NCBI GenBank assembly: GCA_039683515.1
Contig: JBDKRG010000049.1
Span: forward strand, 1-64,000
Length of the DNA: 64,000 nucleotides
Reading direction: 5' to 3'
Origin: JAJFUE01 sp039683515
GTDB lineage: Bacteria > Sumerlaeota > Sumerlaeia > MVZB01
The first letter of the stretch is position 1, and every line of letters starts with the position of its first letter. Position numbers and translations under genes: made by a program. A model generated the notes under the pieces. That model saw only the letters and a list, made by a program, of their open reading frames with translations, made no database searches and had not been told where the DNA came from. This document shows, piece after piece, positions 43,299-49,691 of the stretch.

Positions 43299-43467
43299 TT
43301 GCGGGATGAAATCAAATTCGATGATTGGTTCGATGACGATTTCAGCCTTGCCAAGGCTTCGGCTGACAAGACGAGCACGACGCACGAGTATGGGGACTGA
43401 CATCCATCTTGCGGTCGGGCCGGGTAAACCGGTATAACAGAGTATCTCTCGCTGAGGGGTATGGACC

Positions 43468-43944
43468 ATGTCCATCGCCGACGAAATCGAGAAACTGAAC
43501 AACCTGAAGAACAGCGGCGCGATTTCGGACGAGGAATTCCAGGAAGCCAAGCGCAAGCTCCTCCAGCGCGACCCGACGGCCGGCGAGATCTTTGACAAGG
43601 CCGTCGGCGCGGTAGATGAGAAGATGTGGGCCATGATGATCCACCTGGGCCTGCTTTGCGGTTACTTTCTCCCGCTGCTGGGGCTCATCGTGCCGATCCT
43701 CATCTGGCAAATCAAAAAGGGCGACTCCGCGTTTATCGACGCCAATGGCAAGGTGGTCGCCAACTGGATCCTGACCGCGCTGATCCTGGGCGCCTTGTTT
43801 TTCATCCTCAAATTTATTCTGATCGGTTTTCCTCTCATGATCGTCCTCCTGGTCGTGACGGTGATCTATGCGATCATCGGCGGAATCAAGGCCTACAATG
43901 GAGAAATCTGGCCGTATCCCGGATCGTTCAAATTCTTTCACTGA
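43468..43944 (+). CDS. SHOCT + DUF4870 membrane protein
   Basis: 158 residues. The N-terminal SHOCT-like helix pair (EIEKLNNLKNSGAISDEEFQ, ~5-32) is followed by a DUF4870 domain with about three membrane helices. This starts at KMWAMMIHLGLLCGYFLPLLGL and contains IWQIKKGDSAFIDANGKVV, a DUF4870 hallmark. SHOCT motifs often mediate oligomerisation. The function of DUF4870 is unknown. The 170 nt before it hold a GATTACGA-family repeat fragment. Confidence 0.88.
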   Translation: MSIADEIEKLNNLKNSGAISDEEFQEAKRKLLQRDPTAGEIFDKAVGAVDEKMWAMMIHLGLLCGYFLPLLGLIVPILIWQIKKGDSAFIDANGKVVANWILTALILGALFFILKFILIGFPLMIVLLVVTVIYAIIGGIKAYNGEIWPYPGSFKFFH

Positions 43945-43974
43945 GTTCGAATTGCATTGCAAGGATCGAAAAGA

Positions 43975-44553
43975 ATGTCTGTTTCCCGTTTCGTTTCAGT
44001 TTGTTTCGCGTGCGTGCTGGTCGCGGGGGCGGTTTGCGCCTGCGGCGGCAACAAGCACACGATCGAGGTCGACCAGCGCTACTCGATGAACATCGTCAAG
44101 ACGCCGTATTGGTTCCCCGACGAGGAAACCCCGCTGCTGCCGGTCGAGAAGGACGTGTTCGACCGCTACGGCAAGCCCCAGTTCATGCGGCTGTGGTGGC
44201 GCGACGACGGCACGTTCATCACCTCGTCCGACCTGGCCGGCAAGGACCAGGAAATAATCGGCCAGGACATGAACAACATGAAGAAGTCCTGGATCTACCC
44301 GAAGCTGAACAAGGAAGTCGTCTTCAGCGCCGATCACCAGAGCCAGACCGAGCAGCCGATCAGCGAAGCGCTCGACCTGATCTGCAAGTACGGCGACCCG
44401 TCCAAGAACCGGCCGGTGGAGGTCGAGGGGCACACGCGCGAGACGTGGATCTGGCTGGAACACGGGAAAAAGGCGCTGATCGAGGATGGGCGCGTTTTGA
44501 AAGTCAGCAATTTCAGCGTCGGCACCGGCACCGGCACGATCATCTCAAAGTAA
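43975..44553 (+). CDS. Hypothetical lipoprotein
   Basis: A 192-residue protein with a hydrophobic leader ending in a lipobox (AVCAC, Cys ~28). The mature part begins GGNKHTIEVDQRYSM and contains many aromatic residues (WRDDGTFITSSDLAG). I do not recognise the family. AAGGA precedes the ATG at 43975. It sits 30 nt after the DUF4870 gene and 21 nt before hpt, so the three may be co-transcribed. Confidence 0.7.
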   Translation: MSVSRFVSVCFACVLVAGAVCACGGNKHTIEVDQRYSMNIVKTPYWFPDEETPLLPVEKDVFDRYGKPQFMRLWWRDDGTFITSSDLAGKDQEIIGQDMNNMKKSWIYPKLNKEVVFSADHQSQTEQPISEALDLICKYGDPSKNRPVEVEGHTRETWIWLEHGKKALIEDGRVLKVSNFSVGTGTGTIISK

Positions 44554-44574
44554 GGGTTGCAAGGCTGCAAGCAC

Positions 44575-45156
44575 ATGTTGGAATCAACGATCGACTGCAC
44601 CGATTCGGAATGTTCCCAGCGCCAGGATCTGGAGCGCATCCTGATCCCGCGCGCGGATATCGCCCGCCGGGTGGCGGAACTCGGCAAACAGATCACGGCT
44701 GATTACCAGGGGCGCGAGCTCGTCCTGATCTGCATCCTCAAGGGCGGGCTGCCGTTCACGGCCGACCTGATGCGGGCGATCGACCTGCCCGTGTCGCTCG
44801 AGGTCGTCGGCGCGTCGGCCTACAAGGGCGGGACGTCGGCGGCGGCCCGGCTCCGCATCACCAAGGACGTCGACCACGACATGGCCGGCCGCCACGTGCT
44901 GCTGGTCGAGGACGTCTACGACACCGGCAAGACGCTCGCGGTGATGCACGAGCTGCTGGGCCTGCACCAGCCGGCGAGCCTCGAGATCTGCTCGCTGCTG
45001 CGCAAGGACAAGCCGCGCGCGCAGGAACTGCCGATCCGCTACGTCGGGTTCGACGTCGAGGACGTGTTCGTCGTCGGCTACGGGCTCGATTACAAGGAAC
45101 GCTACCGCAACCTCCCCTGCATCGGCGTCCTGAAGAGCGAAATCTACAAGGAATAA
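44575..45156 (+). CDS. hpt: Hypoxanthine phosphoribosyltransferase
   Basis: A 193-residue purine-salvage enzyme that converts hypoxanthine or guanine plus PRPP to IMP or GMP. The PRPP-binding motif VLLVEDVYDTGKTL and the family loops LVLICILKGGLPF and VGASAYKGGT are present, as is the C-terminal VGFDVEDVFVVGYGLDY. The N-terminal ~20 residues are Cys/Ser-rich and poorly conserved. ATG at 44575 follows AAGG. A strong terminator at 45206 closes the unit. Confidence 0.95.
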   Translation: MLESTIDCTDSECSQRQDLERILIPRADIARRVAELGKQITADYQGRELVLICILKGGLPFTADLMRAIDLPVSLEVVGASAYKGGTSAAARLRITKDVDHDMAGRHVLLVEDVYDTGKTLAVMHELLGLHQPASLEICSLLRKDKPRAQELPIRYVGFDVEDVFVVGYGLDYKERYRNLPCIGVLKSEIYKE

Positions 45157-45205
45157 AATTCTAAATTCGAATATCGAAATCCGAATCGCAAGGCACGCAT
45201 ATTTA

Positions 45206-45234
45206 AAACCCCGCGGCGAGCGCGGGGTTTTTTT
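45206..45234 (+). terminator. Rho-independent terminator after hpt
   Basis: AAACCCCGCG, loop GCGAG, then CGCGGGGTTT and a T-run (45206-45234). The stem resembles the second hairpin of the composite repeats at 13568 and 31113, so repeats and terminators may share an origin. The sequence before it (45157-45190) belongs to the TTCGAATATC repeat family. Confidence 0.85.
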
Positions 45235-45300
45235 ATGGTGGCAATGGTTGTCCTGGTTTAAGTTTGAGTAGTTTTTGAATTTCCGCACACAACGGTGACG

Positions 45301-46125
45301 ATGGAACCTTTCGGCCAGAACTTTCTCGAGGAGCAGGCGTGGGGGCGGTTCCCGAAATCGCGGCGGCGGCGGCGGATGGCGCTGCGCTCGTTGCTGACCT
45401 GCACGCTCCTCTACGTCGGCCTGCTGGCGATGGTCGCCACGATTTTCACGGTCATCTCGCTTAAGACTCAGGGACGCGTCGACGACGCGCTGCCGGGGAT
45501 ATTGACGTATTTCAGTTTCTTCGTGGGGGCGTGGTTTTGCGCCGTGGCCCCGTTTCAGGTGGAAAACCGGTTCAGCAATGCCCGCCAGTTGCTGGCGAAC
45601 CAGCACGACTACCGGCTGGCCGGGATGACGGGCCGCGGCATGTTGAGAGGGATCGCCGCGCCGCAGCTGGCGGGGGCGAAGCTGTTCGCCGTGGTTCATT
45701 TGGTAATCGTCTCGGGCTTTTTGGCATACGTATCGGAGAATGTGAATAACGTGCCGCGCCGGCTGGCGATGATCGTTATCGGGATTCCCGTTGTCATTTT
45801 GATCGCGTCGGTATTCGACGTGTTCGTCGGGACGCGGTTCAACCTGGCGCAGTGGCGGTATCCGGGCCGAGGGTTTCGTTCGCTGAAAACCGCGTGCTTC
45901 GTCTTTTCCAGTCCGTTCACGGTGATGGTGTGCTGCCCGTTTTTGTTCAGGTTTTCCAGCCAATCCACGATTGAAACGCTGCTGTTCGTGGAGATTGCAT
46001 TGCTTGTGATTCGCTGGCGGTGGGCCGCGGCCGAGTGGCGCAGGGCCGAGCGGTGGCTCGACGGCGACGAGGGCGCGCAACCGGCGGCGATCGGTCCGAT
46101 CAAGGCACAGGTTAAAGCCGGATGA
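45301..46125 (+). CDS. Hypothetical polytopic membrane protein, tandem paralogue A
   Basis: 274 residues with about six membrane helices, family not recognised. It shares an ordered set of motifs with the next gene: EQAWGRFPKSRRRRR at the N-terminus, APFQVENRFSNARQLLANQ and DYRLAGMTGRGMLRGIAAPQ. Shared motifs continue with FVGTRFNLAQWRYPGRG and FVFSSPFTVMVCCP. It is clearly a tandem duplicate. The shape recalls ABC-2-type membrane halves, but no signature proves it. ATG at 45301 was chosen over an upstream in-frame GTG. Confidence 0.7.
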   Translation: MEPFGQNFLEEQAWGRFPKSRRRRRMALRSLLTCTLLYVGLLAMVATIFTVISLKTQGRVDDALPGILTYFSFFVGAWFCAVAPFQVENRFSNARQLLANQHDYRLAGMTGRGMLRGIAAPQLAGAKLFAVVHLVIVSGFLAYVSENVNNVPRRLAMIVIGIPVVILIASVFDVFVGTRFNLAQWRYPGRGFRSLKTACFVFSSPFTVMVCCPFLFRFSSQSTIETLLFVEIALLVIRWRWAAAEWRRAERWLDGDEGAQPAAIGPIKAQVKAG

Positions 46126-46197
46126 GGGAATGACGAGTTTTCCTTCGGATTTTGAATTTGTTTCGGATTTCGGGATTGGATATTAGGATTTGTTGAA

Positions 46198-46962
46198 ATG
46201 GTGACTCGGCCGAACATTCTCGCGCTTCAGGCCTGGGGGCGGCGACCGAAATCGCCGCGGCGCAGGCGGCGGGCGCTGGCCGTGCTGTATGCGAAGGCCG
46301 GCGTCTACATCGCGCTGCTTGCGGTGATCGCCGTGGGGTTTGTCGCCTTGAATATCCATTCCCCCCAGAACATCGACCGCGGGCTTTTGGTCACCGAGTT
46401 CTTCGCGAGCTGGTGGCTGGGGGTGTTCATCTCGGCGATGGCGCCGTTTCGGATCGGCGACCGCTCCGGCAGCGCGCGGGCCTTGCAGGCCAATGGCCAT
46501 GATTACTATCTGGCCGGGATCAAGGGCGGCGACGTGCTGACGGGCCTGGCCGCGCCGCAGCTGGCCGGGATCAGGCTGTTTGCGTGGACGTTCCTGGCGG
46601 TCGTGTGGCTGATGTTCCTGACGGTGGAGGCCACCGAAGGCGTGGGCAAGGAGTTCGAGCTGTTTTTCTTGCTGTCGTTCGCGGCGGCGATGTTCAATCT
46701 GCTGGCCGGGACGCGGTTCGCGCTGGCGCTGTGGGCGCTCTACCCGGGGCGCGGCCAGAGGATGCTGCTCACGGCGGCGATGGTGTTTTCGAGCCCGATG
46801 ACGATCGTGAGCTTGTGCCCGCCGCTGATTTACACCGATTATTTCATGGGCAACTTCGCGCCGCTGTTCGTGACGGAGGCCGTCCTGCTCATCCTCCGCT
46901 TCGTGGTGTTCCTGGCGATGTGGACGCGGGCCGCGAACACGCTCGACGGACGAAACCGTTGA
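46198..46962 (+). CDS. Hypothetical polytopic membrane protein, tandem paralogue B
   Basis: 254 residues, a paralogue of the gene before it. LQAWGRRPKSPRRRRRA, APFRIGDRSGSARALQANGH, DYYLAGIKGGDVLTGLAAPQ, LAGTRFALALWALYPGRG and VFSSPMTIVSLCPP match in order. The last residues (TLDGRNR) are encoded by the start of a composite-hairpin repeat (46952-47013). The 72 nt between the paralogues contain a TTTGTTTCGGATTTCG repeat. An envelope function is likely from hydrophobicity; nothing more can be said. Confidence 0.7.
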   Translation: MVTRPNILALQAWGRRPKSPRRRRRALAVLYAKAGVYIALLAVIAVGFVALNIHSPQNIDRGLLVTEFFASWWLGVFISAMAPFRIGDRSGSARALQANGHDYYLAGIKGGDVLTGLAAPQLAGIRLFAWTFLAVVWLMFLTVEATEGVGKEFELFFLLSFAAAMFNLLAGTRFALALWALYPGRGQRMLLTAAMVFSSPMTIVSLCPPLIYTDYFMGNFAPLFVTEAVLLILRFVVFLAMWTRAANTLDGRNR

Positions 46963-47013
46963 AAACGACTCCGGAGAAATGCAAGCTTCAATACCCCGCG
47001 TTGAAACGCGGGG
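46952..47013. repeat. Composite double-hairpin repeat, diverged copy 3
   Basis: GAAACCGTTGAAAACGACTC replaces the first hairpin and no longer pairs well. CCCCGCGTT-GA-AACGCGGGG (46994-47013) forms the second. Overall order and spacing match copies 1 and 2. Its left end encodes the C-terminus of the preceding membrane protein, and the next glycosyltransferase starts 4 nt after it. Confidence 0.7.
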
Positions 47014-47016
47014 CGA

Positions 47017-47982
47017 ATGAGATTGGCTGTCAATCGGGAGCGGCGGAAAATCTCGCTGACCCTTATCACCACCACGCTCAATGAGGCCGCGACGGTCGAC
47101 GAACTGGTCGCCGCCGTGCGCGCGCAGACGAGGCAGCCCGACGAGTGGATCGTCGCCGATGGGGGCTCGGGCGACGGGACGGCCGAGCGGCTGCGCGCCT
47201 CCGGCGCGTGCACGGTGATCGAGCTGCCGAATGCGAATATTTCGACCGGCCGGAACCGCGCGATTCGGGAGGCGGCGGGCGAGATCGTCGCGGTGATCGA
47301 CGCCGGCTGCCGGCCCGCGCCGCGGTGGCTCGAGCGGCTCGTTGAGCCGATCGAGGCCGGCCGGGCCGAGATCTGCGCCGGCCCGACGCGGCCGATGATT
47401 GAAAAGCCGTTCGACGCCGCGCAGTGGGTGTTGCTCGACCAGTTCGTCACGGCCGGCGGGCCGCGCAAACCGGCGCTGTCAAGCCGGTCGCTTGCGTTCC
47501 GGCGCGAGGCGTGGGCCGACTGCCCATACCCCGAGTGGCTGCCGATCGGCGAGGACCGCTGGTTGATCGACGAGTGGCGCCGCCGCGGGCGCAGGTTTGA
47601 GATCCTCCCCGACGACCCAGCCGCCTCGGTCTTCTGGCGGATGCGGCCGACCGTCGGCGCGTTTCTGCGCCAGCATTTCCGATACATGCGCGGCGACGGC
47701 CGGGCCGGGCTGAGGACGGCGACCAATCTGGCTCGCGCCGGGTTTTATGTAGTTCTTTTCATCCTTTTTTTATTGGGTAAGGGCGGGGCCGCCGCGGGGC
47801 TGGCGCTGTGGTCGGCTTACTGGATTCTGACCGCCATGGCGCGCATGTCGCTGGTGTGCACTGAAAGGGGGGTGTTTTTTTCATTACAGACACTATTTTG
47901 GCTGCTGCCGGGCCTGTTGACGATGGATTTAGCCAAGCTAATCGGCTATGGTTTCGGGAGATTTGATCGACTGCGCATTTGA
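47017..47982 (+). CDS. Membrane-anchored family 2 glycosyltransferase
   Basis: A 321-residue GT2 enzyme. The motifs TLITTTLNEAATVDELVAAV, VADGGSGDGT and VIDAGCRP (DxD region) lead to a C-terminal pair of membrane helices (~240-300, including YVVLFILFLLGKGG). The start at 47017 lies right after a composite-hairpin repeat, so residues 1-11 (MRLAVNRERRK) may include repeat-derived sequence. It is followed by another glycosyltransferase 10 nt downstream. Confidence 0.9.
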   Translation: MRLAVNRERRKISLTLITTTLNEAATVDELVAAVRAQTRQPDEWIVADGGSGDGTAERLRASGACTVIELPNANISTGRNRAIREAAGEIVAVIDAGCRPAPRWLERLVEPIEAGRAEICAGPTRPMIEKPFDAAQWVLLDQFVTAGGPRKPALSSRSLAFRREAWADCPYPEWLPIGEDRWLIDEWRRRGRRFEILPDDPAASVFWRMRPTVGAFLRQHFRYMRGDGRAGLRTATNLARAGFYVVLFILFLLGKGGAAAGLALWSAYWILTAMARMSLVCTERGVFFSLQTLFWLLPGLLTMDLAKLIGYGFGRFDRLRI

Positions 47983-47992
47983 GGCGGCACCC

Positions 47993-48883
47993 GTGAGCGG
48001 CTTGCGTTTCGGCATTGTCATGGTTCATTACCATTCGGAGGATCTGCTGGGTCAGTGCCTCAAGGCTCTCGCCGCCTCCACGGTCGGGGATTATCAGGTC
48101 GTCATCGTCAACAACGGCAGCTCCAAGCCGCTGGGGTGGGTCGAGCGGCTGGACCCGCGCATCAAGCTCGTCGAGTCGGGCGGGAACGTGGGGTTCGCCG
48201 CCGCCTCGAATCTGGCGCTGGAGCACCTGCCCGCCGACATCCCATACCTGATGACGCTCAACCCGGACGTGATGGTCGAGCCGACGACGCTCGAACTGCT
48301 GCTGGAGCGGCTCGATCAGGACCGGACGATCGGGATCATCACGCCGCGGCTCCTCCTGTCCGACGGGCGGATCGACCCGGCCTGCCACCGCAACGACCCC
48401 AACCTGGTCTCGGCGTTCGCCAAGCAGACGGGCCTGCAGCGGCTCTTCCGGCGCAACCGGTTGCTGGGCGACTACAACATGACGTGGCACAGCCGCAACA
48501 AGGCCCACGAGGTCGGCTGCGTGACCGGGGCGTTCATGCTGATCCGGCGCGAGGCGATGGATCAGGCCGGCGGGCTGTTCGACGAGCGGTTTTTCTTATA
48601 TGGAGAGGACCTCGACCTGTGCCGGCGCGTGAGGAACGCGGGGTGGCGGGTGTTTTACGAGCCGGCGGCGTGGGCGACGCACGTCAAGGGCTCGGGGCGG
48701 ATCCGGCGCGCGGCCACGACGATCCATTTCCACCACGCGATGTGGATTTACTACAGGAAATGGGGCTTCTTCCGGCGCAACCCGCTGGTGCTGGGGCCGC
48801 TCGCCATGACGATCGCGCTCATGGGCAGCCTCGAAATCCTGCGCACCCAGGCCCGGCTGGCGTTTAAAAGATTATCGTTATGA
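47993..48883 (+). CDS. Family 2 glycosyltransferase (rhamnosyltransferase-like)
   Basis: A 296-residue GT2 enzyme of the WbbL/rhamnosyltransferase group. FGIVMVHYHSEDLLGQCLKA, VNNGSSKPLG, GNVGFAAASNLALEHL and LNPDVMVEPTTLELL are hallmarks, as is RFFLYGEDLDLCRRVRNAGW. I chose GTG at 47993 (GAGGCGG upstream, 10 nt after the previous stop); an ATG at 47948 would overlap that gene. The strong hairpin at 48889 ends the rightward glycan region. Confidence 0.9.
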   Translation: MSGLRFGIVMVHYHSEDLLGQCLKALAASTVGDYQVVIVNNGSSKPLGWVERLDPRIKLVESGGNVGFAAASNLALEHLPADIPYLMTLNPDVMVEPTTLELLLERLDQDRTIGIITPRLLLSDGRIDPACHRNDPNLVSAFAKQTGLQRLFRRNRLLGDYNMTWHSRNKAHEVGCVTGAFMLIRREAMDQAGGLFDERFFLYGEDLDLCRRVRNAGWRVFYEPAAWATHVKGSGRIRRAATTIHFHHAMWIYYRKWGFFRRNPLVLGPLAMTIALMGSLEILRTQARLAFKRLSL

Positions 48884-48888
48884 AGTAG

Positions 48889-48909
48889 GCCGGGTTCGCC
48901 GAACCCGGC
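48889..48909. terminator. Bidirectional hairpin terminator
   Basis: A perfect 10-bp stem: GCCGGGTTCG-C-CGAACCCGGC, followed by ATTTCT. It lies 6 nt after the last glycosyltransferase and before the convergent endonuclease V gene. The 29-nt repeat copy at 48923-48951 is next to it. Confidence 0.75.
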
Positions 48910-48922
48910 ATTTCTGGCTGAG

Positions 48923-48951
48923 TCCCTCGCTCACGCTCGGGCTACTGCATG
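48923..48951. repeat. 29-nt repeat, copy 2
   Basis: Identical to 19855-19883 (TCCCTCGCTCACGCTCGGGC plus TACTGCATG). Here it lies between convergent genes and does not supply a stop codon. Confidence 0.75.
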
Positions 48952-48974
48952 CTGCCGCCGTCGGCGCCGTCGGC

Positions 48975-49691
48975 CTACTCCATTGCAATCCTTGTGAGGA
49001 GGTGGGCGCGGCGGGCGGGCTCGGCGAGGCGGCAGGGGCCGGTCAGGGCGCGGGCCAGCTCGAGCGAGCGGCCGAGCGAGATGCGGTGGCCGGGCGAGAC
49101 GAACGTCACCCGGCACCCCTCGCGCGAGCGGTAGACCCAGCCGATCTGCTCGTCGCCGTCCATGAGCGCCGTGGCCGCGCCGCGGCGCTTGGGCGGCTCT
49201 TCATAGGTCCCGATCAGCCGGCTCTTCGCCCAGCCCAGCGAGGGGCAGTCGAAGACGAGGCCGAGGTGACTCGCCAGGCCCATCCGGCGCGGGTGCGCGA
49301 TCCCCTGGCCGTCGCACAGGATCAGGTCGGGCGAATCTTGTAGTCTTTCGAACAGCGGCAGGAGCGGCGGGATCTCGCGGAACGAGAGCAGGCCCGGCAC
49401 GTACGGAAACGTCGACGGCTGGACGTGCGTCAGCTCGAGGATCGATTGGCGAGAGTCGACGTCCCACAGGACGAGCGCCGCCGCGCAGCGGTCGGTCGCC
49501 TTGTCGTAGCCGACGTCGACGGCGGCCAGCGTGCGCGGCATGAAAAATTCAAGATGCCGATCGGGGGATCGGCGTTCCCGGAAAAAATCGGCCGCGTCAT
49601 CGGCGAGGATGACGCGGCCGCGAGCTTTTTCTTGCAGTTGGCGCGCCGCCGCCGGGGTCAGGTCCCAGCGGTGGCGCCAGAGGGGTTTCAC
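48975..49691 (-). CDS. nfi: Endonuclease V with an in-frame palindromic insertion
   Basis: A 238-residue deoxyinosine-specific DNA repair nuclease. The N-terminal helix WDLTPAAARQLQEKARGRVI is followed by the active-site strand AAVDVGYD (Asp59), YVPGLLSFREIPPLL (catalytic Glu) and LCDGQGIAHPRRMGLASHLG (catalytic Asp). The late His is in SPGHRIS. The start is GTG at 49691, whose GTGA overlaps the stop of the giant SPOR gene. Between the helix and Asp59, residues ~37-48 (FRERRSPDRHLE) are encoded by a palindromic repeat read on its opposite strand, which makes this spacer about 15 residues longer than in the Thermotoga enzyme as I recall it. Confidence 0.9.
   Translation of the reverse strand: MKPLWRHRWDLTPAAARQLQEKARGRVILADDAADFFRERRSPDRHLEFFMPRTLAAVDVGYDKATDRCAAALVLWDVDSRQSILELTHVQPSTFPYVPGLLSFREIPPLLPLFERLQDSPDLILCDGQGIAHPRRMGLASHLGLVFDCPSLGWAKSRLIGTYEEPPKRRGAATALMDGDEQIGWVYRSREGCRVTFVSPGHRISLGRSLELARALTGPCRLAEPARRAHLLTRIAME
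49551..49581 (+). repeat. In-frame palindromic element inside nfi (read antisense)
   Basis: AAGATGCCGATCGGGGGATC and GGCGTTCCCGG match the elements in the macroglobulin gene (copies at 27083 and 28703), with one base changed in the loop. The host gene is on the minus strand, so it is translated from the opposite strand and in a different phase. Confidence 0.85.
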
